From JAGXTF01 sp044224315 (GTDB lineage Bacteria > Bacteroidota > Bacteroidia > NS11-12g > UBA955): 64,000 nucleotides of DNA. The position numbers were made by a program, and so were the translations under genes. The notes under the pieces were generated by a model. It saw only the letters and a list, made by a program, of their open reading frames with translations. It did not search any database and was not told where the DNA came from. This document shows, one piece after another, positions 50,654 to 58,263 of the stretch; positions within the stretch are counted from its first letter, which is position 1, and every line of letters starts with the position of its first letter. The stretch covers positions 434,001 to 498,000 of the forward strand of contig JBGAKR010000003.1 of NCBI GenBank assembly GCA_044224315.1, read 5' to 3'.

Positions 50654-52597
50654 ATGAAAATGTCATCTCTTTATCGACAGAAATTTTTAATCACGCTATC
50701 TCTTCTGATACCGGCTGTTTCAGCTTTTGCCCAGGGCTTGGTACTTACTCCACTGGCAGGGCGAAATGTAGAAAAAGGCCAATGGGGCAATCATTCCATC
50801 GCCGGATTAATTACCGATACACTCACACTGCCTTTTTTCGACGATTTTACCTCTACCTCCGGATATCCTTCCAATGCGCGGTGGACCGACAATCAGGTAT
50901 GGGTAAACAATACCTTTGCTGTAAATCCGCCCAACTATAATGTAGCCACATTCGATCATCTGAATAAAAACGGGAAGCCTTATTCTGCATTGAATAAAGG
51001 AGAAATGGTGTATGCCGATAGTTTGACTTCACAACCCATAAAACTTGATTTTTATAAAAGTGGACCTTCAACTGTAAATTATGTGCCCACCGATGAAATT
51101 ATCCTAAGTTTTTTCCTACAACAACGCGGACTTGGTGATGTTCCAGAATCTGAAGATTCGCTGATTTTATTCTTTCTTACCAAAACTGGCAAATGGCAAC
51201 GTGTATGGAGCCAAACCGGTGCAAAACTTGCCCCTTTTGAGTTGATTCAGGTTCCGATTGATTCTTTCAAATATTTGCACGCCGCTTTTCAATTCCGATT
51301 TGTAAATTACACAAAATCTACGGGTAATTTAAATCATTGGCACATTGATTATGTGAGGCTTGAAAAATATAAAAACCGTTCTGGTGGAAATGATATCGTA
51401 AATATTCAGGATGTGGGCATTGTAAAGCCGTGCTACTCCATGTTCCGCAATTATTATTCACTCCCTTACAGCCATTTTAAAACCGATGTAACCGGACAGC
51501 GATTGTCGGCCCATTTTGTAACTATAGGAAACCTCAATCCTGCTTCTACCGTTCAAACGCGGTTTAGTTTTGTAGTAAAAGACCAAAATGGCTTGCAGCT
51601 GGATAGTTTGCCGTTTTCAGCCAGTTCCAGAAACGTAGCTCCCGGATCTGATACCACAGAAAAATTCAGTCCGCAAATTCAGCTCGATAATTTTACAGGC
51701 AAATACCCTGAGTTTTCGGTTACATACAAAATTGATCCCCAAAGTAATGACATAACCCCGGATGCTTACGATGCATTGGGCGACAATAATAAAATAGTGG
51801 TAAAACACCGCTATACGCCTTGGTATGCCTACGACGATGGATCGGCAGAAGGCGGCTTTGGACTCGATTATGCATTTTTAGGTAATCTTCCAGGCCAATT
51901 TGCGATGAAGTTTAACAACCTAAAAGATGATAGCCTGCGTGGACTTGCTATTTATTTTAACCGCAGTGAAAGTGATGTAAGTTTTAGAAATTTTAACCTG
52001 CGCATCTGGAAATCAATCAGTGCTATAGGAACAGTGGCCAATAAGGATGTATTGCTGTATGATTTTCCGGTAGACCGCCCCATTTATACCGATAGTATAA
52101 ATAAATTTGTTTATATATTTTTCGATACTGTTTTACCCATGCCTAAAGGTGATTTTTATGTAGGGTGGAAACAAAATCAACCCTTTATTTTAAACATAGG
52201 TTACGATAATAATTACCGGTTTAATGGACAAGAAGTAGGGAACCCAAATTTGTTCAGCAATCTGCTGGGCAGCTGGGAGTATGGCGACTATGATGTAAAA
52301 GGCGTACCTATGATTCGTCCATTATTTGGCCTTGAAAGTGATTATACTTTTAATACCAAAACTGCGGTGGTACCCCAAATAAAAGTGTATCCCAATCCTG
52401 CCCATGAGCAATTGTACTGGGACAGCAAATTTCCGGCGCGCATGGCTATTCTTTACAGTAAAGATGGCAAGGTATGCAAGCAGGTAAAAGAACCCGGCAA
52501 TAGCCTGAATATTGAGGATTTAAATCCAGGGGTTTATGTATTGCAAATGTTTTTGCAAAATGGACAGCTGGTTTCAAAACAAATCATAAAAAAATAA
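50654..52597 (+). CDS. Large secreted protein with T9SS type A sorting domain
   Basis: 647 residues. Signal peptide (about 1-25, ending AFAQ). The long middle part (about 40-550) has no assigned family; it is beta-rich and has features of a galactose-binding or jelly-roll-like module near the start (LTLPFFDDFTSTSGYPSNARWTDNQVWVNNTF, LSFFLQQRGLGD, WHIDYVRLEKYK), a pattern seen in many T9SS cargo proteins. T9SS type A tail about 565-647: KVYPNPAHEQLYWDS, MAILYSKDGKVCKQV, LNPGVYVLQMFLQNGQLVSKQIIKK. Probably surface-exposed or released. Its stop overlaps the rhodanese ATG by one base; the promoter box TACATTTG lies 36 nt before the ATG. Confidence 0.85.
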   Translation: MKMSSLYRQKFLITLSLLIPAVSAFAQGLVLTPLAGRNVEKGQWGNHSIAGLITDTLTLPFFDDFTSTSGYPSNARWTDNQVWVNNTFAVNPPNYNVATFDHLNKNGKPYSALNKGEMVYADSLTSQPIKLDFYKSGPSTVNYVPTDEIILSFFLQQRGLGDVPESEDSLILFFLTKTGKWQRVWSQTGAKLAPFELIQVPIDSFKYLHAAFQFRFVNYTKSTGNLNHWHIDYVRLEKYKNRSGGNDIVNIQDVGIVKPCYSMFRNYYSLPYSHFKTDVTGQRLSAHFVTIGNLNPASTVQTRFSFVVKDQNGLQLDSLPFSASSRNVAPGSDTTEKFSPQIQLDNFTGKYPEFSVTYKIDPQSNDITPDAYDALGDNNKIVVKHRYTPWYAYDDGSAEGGFGLDYAFLGNLPGQFAMKFNNLKDDSLRGLAIYFNRSESDVSFRNFNLRIWKSISAIGTVANKDVLLYDFPVDRPIYTDSINKFVYIFFDTVLPMPKGDFYVGWKQNQPFILNIGYDNNYRFNGQEVGNPNLFSNLLGSWEYGDYDVKGVPMIRPLFGLESDYTFNTKTAVVPQIKVYPNPAHEQLYWDSKFPARMAILYSKDGKVCKQVKEPGNSLNIEDLNPGVYVLQMFLQNGQLVSKQIIKK

Positions 52598-52899
52598 TGG
52601 AAGATATTACAGTACAGGAATTAAAAACCCGCATGGATAATAATGAAGACATTATTATCATTGATGTGCGCGAGCCCTATGAATATGAAGAATTTAATAT
52701 AGGAGCACAATTAATTCCACTTGGAGATTTACCTGCACGCCTGGAGGAACTTGAAGAATATAAAGACCGCGAAATAATCGTGCATTGCCGCAGTGGAGCC
52801 CGCAGTTCGGGTGCCAAAGCATTTATGACCCAAAATGGTTTTACCAAAGTCCGCAATTTATTAGGCGGAATGATGGACTGGCAGGCCCATTTCGGTTAA
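52597..52899 (+). CDS. Rhodanese-like domain protein
   Basis: 100 residues, single domain, cytoplasmic. ITVQELKTRMDNNEDIIIIDVREPYEYEEFNI opens the rhodanese fold; the active loop HCRSGARSS holds catalytic Cys64; GFTKVRNLLGGMMDWQAHF is the usual C-terminus. Such stand-alone domains shuttle persulfide sulfur (GlpE-like) in tRNA thiolation, cofactor synthesis or detoxification. It sits in a tight unit: the stop of the T9SS gene overlaps its start by one base, and its own TAA overlaps the ATG of the next gene. Confidence 0.93.
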   Translation: MEDITVQELKTRMDNNEDIIIIDVREPYEYEEFNIGAQLIPLGDLPARLEELEEYKDREIIVHCRSGARSSGAKAFMTQNGFTKVRNLLGGMMDWQAHFG

Positions 52900-53684
52900 T
52901 GTTTCGGAATTGTATTTTTCTATTGCTGTTTGTACCTGCAAGCCTTGCAGCGCAGGATAGCAGCCAAACAATTCCAAAAAAACTATACAGCCAGATTTTT
53001 AATCAATACTATTTAAACCAAAAGGTTTTTAATGGAATAATTGACAGTACCGATTCCTGGTTTTCTGTTTTTCAGGATACTGTTTTCCAATCACAGTTCG
53101 ACAGCATATGCCTGCGCAACAGCGGTAAAACATGGCATCGCGGCCAACTCATCGATTGCAATACTTACCTGGTGGTAAATGAAGTATACCCCTATGAGTG
53201 GAAATTGAGTGACGACTCGGCAGACATAGATACTGCAATAATCAATCGCAAAAAACACCTCGAAAAAAAAGGCTTGCAGCTATGGGTTTGTTTCGGTGAA
53301 TTTTTTATGAATGAAGACACAAAATCAGAATATTGCGGTAGATTTACAGGTAGTTTTCAAATTTATTTTTTGTGGGATTCTGTAAAAAACAAAATATTTG
53401 TATGTACAAATAATACGTTGCCACCCGATGAGCCTGCTGTATTTTTTTATGGATACTGGCATCCTATCATTCACAAAGAGCTTCCCAATCTCGCTTATTT
53501 TTGGGCAACTACACCGCATAAAATGGTTGAAAATGAAGGTAGTTTATTGCCCGATTTACGCATTCAGCCCGATGGTTCGCAGAGTTTTACTAACATGGCC
53601 GAATTCAGCCAGGAATGCATGAAACCCAGCTTAGATTGGTACAAAACAATTCCGGTAACTGTTCCATCCAAACCAACCAATTAA
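52899..53684 (+). CDS. Exported protein of unknown function
   Basis: 261 residues from ATG 52899, overlapping the rhodanese stop (TAATG); the open frame upstream is a shadow. Signal peptide MFRNCIFLLLFVPASLAAQD. The mature protein is rich in charged and aromatic residues: LYSQIFNQYYLNQKVFNGIIDSTDSWF, GQLIDCNTYLVVNEVYPYEWKLSD, and FLWDSVKNKIFVCTNNTLPPDEPAVFFYGYWHPIIH. No family is recognised. Context: between a rhodanese and a seven-heme cytochrome, in one run of genes overlapping by a base or separated by 7 bp, so an accessory periplasmic role is possible but unproven. Confidence 0.6.
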   Translation: MFRNCIFLLLFVPASLAAQDSSQTIPKKLYSQIFNQYYLNQKVFNGIIDSTDSWFSVFQDTVFQSQFDSICLRNSGKTWHRGQLIDCNTYLVVNEVYPYEWKLSDDSADIDTAIINRKKHLEKKGLQLWVCFGEFFMNEDTKSEYCGRFTGSFQIYFLWDSVKNKIFVCTNNTLPPDEPAVFFYGYWHPIIHKELPNLAYFWATTPHKMVENEGSLLPDLRIQPDGSQSFTNMAEFSQECMKPSLDWYKTIPVTVPSKPTN

Positions 53685-53691
53685 TGCCAAA

Positions 53692-55608
53692 ATGCGCATC
53701 GGATTTAAATATATTTTTATATCTTTTTTCCTGTGCATTCTTTTATTTGTACTATTTCAACAGTGCGCCAGTCCGGCAAAACAAGCAGATTCCAATTATT
53801 TTTTAAATTTATCGGATTCGGTAAAATATGTGGGCATTGAGGCCTGCAAAGGTTGCCATGCCGATAAATACCATTCGTTTTTGGAAACCGGAATGGGCAA
53901 GAGTTTTGGGCCGGCAGAGGCAAGTCGCAGTGCGGCAGATTTTAATCAGGTAAAACCGGTATATGACCCTAAAGTAAATATGTACTATTTTCCTTATAAA
54001 AATGGAAAAGATATTTATATCATGGAGTACCGTTTGAATGGAAAAGATACCGTGCATAAACGCATTGAAAAAATATCGCATATTGTAGGCAGCGGGCATC
54101 ATACAAACAGCCATTTTTGGAGTGACAATGGATATTTGTTTCAGGCACCACTAACCTGGTATGCGCAGGAAAAACGTTGGGATTTGCCTCCTGGTTTTGA
54201 AATCAGCAATACCCGTTTTGGCCGCAAAATCGATGTGGAATGCATGAGTTGTCATAATGGAATGCCTGCAGTAGAGCCCGGTGCTTTGAATAAATTTAGC
54301 AAATTACCGGCAGGCATTGATTGTGAACGATGCCATGGGCCTGGCGAATTACATGTAAAAGAAAAAAGCAATGGCATAGTGGTGGATACAAAAAAAACGG
54401 CCGACCGAAGCATTGTAAACCCCAAACGATTGCCATGGAAACTGCAGGTAGATATTTGCCAACGCTGCCATTTGCAAGGCAATAATGTACTGCGTCCGGG
54501 CAAACAGTTTACCGACTTTAAGCCCGGTATGCATCTCGACTCAGTTTTTGTTGTTTTTATGCCTGTATATGGCTCTAAAAACGTTTTTTTTATGGCCGGC
54601 CATGCTGAGAGATTGCAGATGAGCCAATGCTTCATTAAATCCAATAAAAATCCGGCCGATCAATACAATCCTCAATTGAATTTAACCTGCATTACTTGCC
54701 ACGATCCGCATGTAAGTGTGCGCAAAACCAATGTGCAGAAATTCAACAATGCCTGCCTCAATTGCCATAAAGAAAAGGGTATTTCAAAACTTAATAATTG
54801 TAGTGCGCCAAAAGCTGAAATAAACAAAGCCGGCAACAATTGCGTAAGCTGCCACATGCCCTCAAACGGTGCCGCAGATATACCCCATGTAACAGTGCAC
54901 GACCATTATATACGCAAGCCTGGAAAAGTGCAGCTGACGGATGTATCGCAATTAAAACCCACAGGTTTATATGCAGTAAATAGCAAAGATGTAAGCCCTG
55001 CGATGCAGATAGAAGCGCTGGTTTCATGGTTCGAAAAATTCGACCGCGAGGATACATTAATGAAGCAGGCTGTTAAATTAATGGATGTAAAATCTACCTC
55101 TTCAGCTCTAAAAATACAGTGGAGTTTTGCACAGCAACAATATGATTTAGTAGAGCAGGATGCTAAAAATTTGGAAGGTGAAAACACCAGTGCCTGGACC
55201 TGTTATCGAATTGCTAAAAGCATAGATAAAAACCATGGTGCGGAGGCTGCGCTGGAATGGTACCGCTGGGCCAGTGAGAAATTCAAACTCAATGCCGATT
55301 TCAACGCCGAGTATGCCAATGCATTGCTAAGGGCAAAAAAAATAAAAGAGAGCAAAGACTTATCCGAAAAAGTGCTGAAAGAACAAGCCAAACATGTGTG
55401 GTCCTTAACCAATTTGGGCGGTTGCGAAACTCTACTTGGAGAGTATTCGAATGCAAAAAAACACCTGTTAAAAGCTGTTGCTTTGGATCCGGATTACGCA
55501 TTGGCACATTTGTACCTGGCCGAATTTTATACCAAAACCGGAGAACCCCTATTGGCGAAAAAAGAATTGGCATTGGCGGAGAAAAGGGAGTACCCTTTTA
55601 AGGATTAA
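53692..55608 (+). CDS. Seven-heme cytochrome c with C-terminal TPRs
   Basis: 638 residues. Lipoprotein-type N-terminus (FISFFLCILLFVLFQQC). Seven CxxCH heme-binding motifs: CKGCH, CMSCH, CERCH, CQRCH, CITCH, CLNCH and CVSCH, spread over about 52-390. The first, in ACKGCHADKYHSFLETGMGKSF, resembles the cytochrome c-554/multiheme family. After about residue 450 come TPR-like repeats (CYRIAKSIDKNHGAEAALEWYRWASEKFKL, and LLGEYSNAKKHLLKAVALDPDYALAHLYLAEFYTKTGE). It would be heme-loaded in the periplasm by the cytochrome c maturation system. Electron transfer partner or enzyme activity (for example nitrite or hydroxylamine chemistry) is not visible. Last gene of the T9SS-rhodanese-unknown-cytochrome unit. 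Confidence 0.88.
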   Translation: MRIGFKYIFISFFLCILLFVLFQQCASPAKQADSNYFLNLSDSVKYVGIEACKGCHADKYHSFLETGMGKSFGPAEASRSAADFNQVKPVYDPKVNMYYFPYKNGKDIYIMEYRLNGKDTVHKRIEKISHIVGSGHHTNSHFWSDNGYLFQAPLTWYAQEKRWDLPPGFEISNTRFGRKIDVECMSCHNGMPAVEPGALNKFSKLPAGIDCERCHGPGELHVKEKSNGIVVDTKKTADRSIVNPKRLPWKLQVDICQRCHLQGNNVLRPGKQFTDFKPGMHLDSVFVVFMPVYGSKNVFFMAGHAERLQMSQCFIKSNKNPADQYNPQLNLTCITCHDPHVSVRKTNVQKFNNACLNCHKEKGISKLNNCSAPKAEINKAGNNCVSCHMPSNGAADIPHVTVHDHYIRKPGKVQLTDVSQLKPTGLYAVNSKDVSPAMQIEALVSWFEKFDREDTLMKQAVKLMDVKSTSSALKIQWSFAQQQYDLVEQDAKNLEGENTSAWTCYRIAKSIDKNHGAEAALEWYRWASEKFKLNADFNAEYANALLRAKKIKESKDLSEKVLKEQAKHVWSLTNLGGCETLLGEYSNAKKHLLKAVALDPDYALAHLYLAEFYTKTGEPLLAKKELALAEKREYPFKD

Positions 55609-55797
55609 TGTTTAATGTTTAACGAAGGTCGCGGAGTATGGATCTCAGGAGCAGGTAATATAGTTTACATTGTACAGTTAACTTTATTAACAGCCTCAAA
55701 GGACGTGCAAGCATTTTGCATTCTAAATTCTACATTCCAAAATGGCTGTTATTTGCACTGTGCACTTTGCACCTTGCACCTTGCACCGGCTATTGCG
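55609..55797. repeat. GTGCAAAG-family repeat between cytochrome and LytTR genes
   Basis: Contains GCACTGTGCACTTTGCACC followed by TTGCACCTTGCACC, inverse copies of the GTGCAAAG/GTGCAAGG repeats at 14.7 kb and 42.2 kb. They run up to within a few bases of the stop codon at 55798. Nothing else recognised. Confidence 0.7.
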
Positions 55798-56559
55798 CTA
55801 CCTTTCCAGCCAGGCCTTAAACTCCCCTACCCTATCCCGGCTTACGGTTATTAAGTCTTTCGATTCGGGTTTGAGATCCAGTTTCAGGCGATTGTTGAAG
55901 TATTTATGAATGCCTGCTATGTGATTTCTATTTACAATTAACGAACGATTAATTCTAAAGAAACGCGTGGGATTTATGCATTTTTCCAGGGTATCCAATG
56001 CATCATCACAAACATACTCGGCCCCACTGCTGGTTTTGGCATATACATATTTATCCCGGGCTTCAAACCAGGCTATATCGGAGGTTTCAATCGGAATTAA
56101 TTTGGTACCCGCGTTAAATAAAAAACGTTCTTTAAAATTATTTTCATTTTTAAAACCACTTAACAATTGGCTAAGCTGATTTTGCAGCTCACCAGAGGAA
56201 GACAGCTTACTTTGTTCAAATTTTTGTAAAGCAAATTCTACTTCAGAATCCTTATAGGGTTTTAATAAATAATCGATGCTATTTAGTTTAAATGCTTTTA
56301 TGGCATACTCGTCGAATGCGGTTGTAAAAACCAATGGTGCCGGGGCTTCCACTGCCGAAAATATTTCAAAACTCAATCCATCTGCCAGTTGAATATCGGT
56401 AAATATTAAATCGGGTTTAGGGCTAGACTGAAAGTACTTTATTGCATCTACAACTGTATCTATAACCGCCATTATTTGGATTTGCGGCCTTATGCTCAAG
56501 AGCATTTTTTCGAGTCGGCGTGCGGCGGTTGGCTCGTCTTCAATGATTAGAATTTTCAT
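55798..56559 (-). CDS. LytTR-family response regulator
   Basis: 253 residues. Receiver domain 1-120: LIIEDEP acidic pocket, phospho-acceptor Asp55 in FTDIQLADG, Thr in FTTAFDEYA, Lys in LKPYKDSE. LytTR DNA-binding domain about 145-253: RFLFNAGTKLIPIETSDIAWFEARDKYVYAKTSSG, FFRINRSLIVNRNHIAGIHKYFNNRLKLDLKP, DLITVSRDRVGEFKAWLER. Paired with the upstream histidine kinase by a 20-bp overlap, so transcribed and translated together. It probably controls the TonB receptor operon or envelope functions; targets unknown. A GTGCAAGG repeat follows within a few bases of the TAG stop. Confidence 0.93.
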   Translation of the reverse strand: MKILIIEDEPTAARRLEKMLLSIRPQIQIMAVIDTVVDAIKYFQSSPKPDLIFTDIQLADGLSFEIFSAVEAPAPLVFTTAFDEYAIKAFKLNSIDYLLKPYKDSEVEFALQKFEQSKLSSSGELQNQLSQLLSGFKNENNFKERFLFNAGTKLIPIETSDIAWFEARDKYVYAKTSSGAEYVCDDALDTLEKCINPTRFFRINRSLIVNRNHIAGIHKYFNNRLKLDLKPESKDLITVSRDRVGEFKAWLER

Positions 56560-57619
56560 GGTGTATGGTTATAAACGGAACAAAAACAGTAAATGTATTT
56601 CCATCATTCTCTACCCGTGGTAAAATGCCATTGCCGGTACCCTGATGTCGCAACTCCAGATTGCGTAAGCCCATACCCGTGCCAGGGACACTCATTTTTT
56701 TGTGAATTTTATTTTCAATCACAATGCCTTCTTCTGTGCTGAATATTTTTATAGTTAATGGATTTAAGCGCGAAATTTCGTTGTGTTTGATAGCGTTTTC
56801 CACCAGCAATTGCAGTCCCATGGGGATAACGCGTTTTTGCATATATTGTTCGCTGATATTCCAATCGAAAACAAGGTTATCTCCAAACCGCATCTGATTT
56901 AAAAACACAAATGATTTCAGGCAATCCAATTCTTCCTTCAGGCTCACTGTATCGCTGTCACGCGCGGTGAGCACATATCGATACACATCGGCCATATTAT
57001 TTACAAACTGCGAAGCTTTTTTTGTATCTTCATCAATCAGAGTAGAAAGGGTATTGAGTGCATTGAATAAAAAATGCGGATTAACTTGATTTTTCAACAG
57101 TTCATATTGGGTGCGCAGTTGCTCTTTTTTTAAAGTTTCGGCCTCAATCAAACTCAATTTCCATTGTTTAAAAAAGTAAATACCGGCCCAAAGCATATTT
57201 ACAAAAATGGTCGCAATCCAGCTGATAACCAGATTATTCCAAAGCTTATCGCTGTTAATAATGGGGGTATGATTGATAATATTAATTAAGTCGCACAGGT
57301 ATACATTGGCCACTGTTGCAAATCCAAGAATGGTGATGGTTTGCACCAGTAGGCGGCTCATTACATGGGTTTTCCAGGGCAGCAGTTGATCGAGATAATA
57401 AATGATTACGACACAACCCAGCCATATAACTGCTGTATAGATAAGGTTATATAAAATGGCTTTGGTAAAAAACTCGCGCATTCCTCCAGCAGCATTCACC
57501 ATGGATTTTATATCCTGAAACAGAAACAGACTGGCCAGGAAAAGGCTCAGCAGGATAATACCTATGATGTTAAATTTATTGAAAACTGCCTTCCACAGCG
57601 AAATTTTACCTGTTGCCAT
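56540..57619 (-). CDS. LytS/LytTR-associated sensor histidine kinase
   Basis: 359 residues. Four predicted TM helices in the first 150 residues (IIGIILLSLFLASLFLFQ, IYTAVIWLGCVVIIYYL, VQTITILGFATVANVYL, ISWIATIFVNMLWAGIYFF), no large sensor domain. The His-kinase (His_kinase, PF06580) box QVNPHFLFNALNTLSTLI has His182. The ATPase region is LLVENAIKHNEISRLNPLTIKI with the N-box, and a GTGMGLRNLELRHQGTGNG G-box. It phosphorylates the adjacent LytTR regulator. Translationally coupled on both sides (20 bp with the regulator, 14 bp with DUF2306). The signal could come from the co-expressed DUF2306 protein or TonB receptor (inference). Confidence 0.92.
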   Translation of the reverse strand: MATGKISLWKAVFNKFNIIGIILLSLFLASLFLFQDIKSMVNAAGGMREFFTKAILYNLIYTAVIWLGCVVIIYYLDQLLPWKTHVMSRLLVQTITILGFATVANVYLCDLINIINHTPIINSDKLWNNLVISWIATIFVNMLWAGIYFFKQWKLSLIEAETLKKEQLRTQYELLKNQVNPHFLFNALNTLSTLIDEDTKKASQFVNNMADVYRYVLTARDSDTVSLKEELDCLKSFVFLNQMRFGDNLVFDWNISEQYMQKRVIPMGLQLLVENAIKHNEISRLNPLTIKIFSTEEGIVIENKIHKKMSVPGTGMGLRNLELRHQGTGNGILPRVENDGNTFTVFVPFITIHHENSNH

Positions 57620-58259
57620 GTGCCGATTTTATTTTTACAATACTACGGGTTATTAGTAAACTCCCCACAACCGAGGGTAAAAACCACATCAGGGGCCATA
57701 CCGCAGGGTGCTGTTTAACCCATTCGATATTACCCGCATTTACCACTACCACAGCAGTTACCGTAGCAATAAAGGCCCCACCCATGCGTTGCAAATGGGC
57801 AATCCGGGCATCGACAGGAATGATTTTGCGTATTATTTTTACCAGATCCGAAACCGCCAGAAACAGGCATCCGAAACCAAAACCAAGGGTTACCAAAATC
57901 ATGGAATTTCCGCCGTTCAAAATATTGAAAACCGAAATGGAAATCAGGGCAATCCCAGCAGCAGCGCTTATGGCCGCCATCACCAAATCTATTTTATTAT
58001 ATCCATTGCGCTTGATTTTAAACATGCGCACACCGCTATAGGCAAGGTAAAAACTAAATACTCCAATGGCGGGTAAAAAATACAGCCCGCGCGGCAAATG
58101 TAAAACCAATGCAGCGGCGGCAACAACGGCCATTGAAAGGGCAAATATTTTTCCTGCACACACATGGATTTGGCTGCCTTTTTTTGTAAAAAGTGCAGCC
58201 AAACCACTGATTAATGCCAGCGTACCGAAAAGAATATGAATAACAAGAATTATCTGCAT
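57606..58259 (-). CDS. DUF2306-like integral membrane protein
   Basis: 217 residues with about seven TM helices: IILVIHILFGTLALISGLAALF, FALSMAVVAAAALVLHL, LPAIGVFSFYLAYSGVRMF, VMAAISAAAGIALISISVF, ILVTLGFGFGCLFLAVSDLVKI, MGGAFIATVTAVVVVNAGN and WFLPSVVGSLLITRSIV. The His-containing first helix and the GSQIHVCAGKIFAL loop match the DUF2306 family of predicted membrane proteins. Some relatives of this fold are ferric-reductase or cytochrome-like, but I see no firm heme ligand set. The gene lies between a TonB receptor (4 bp gap) and a histidine kinase (14 bp overlap), so it belongs to that operon. Confidence 0.75.
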   Translation of the reverse strand: MQIILVIHILFGTLALISGLAALFTKKGSQIHVCAGKIFALSMAVVAAAALVLHLPRGLYFLPAIGVFSFYLAYSGVRMFKIKRNGYNKIDLVMAAISAAAGIALISISVFNILNGGNSMILVTLGFGFGCLFLAVSDLVKIIRKIIPVDARIAHLQRMGGAFIATVTAVVVVNAGNIEWVKQHPAVWPLMWFLPSVVGSLLITRSIVKIKSAHGNR

Positions 58260-58263
58260 TTTT

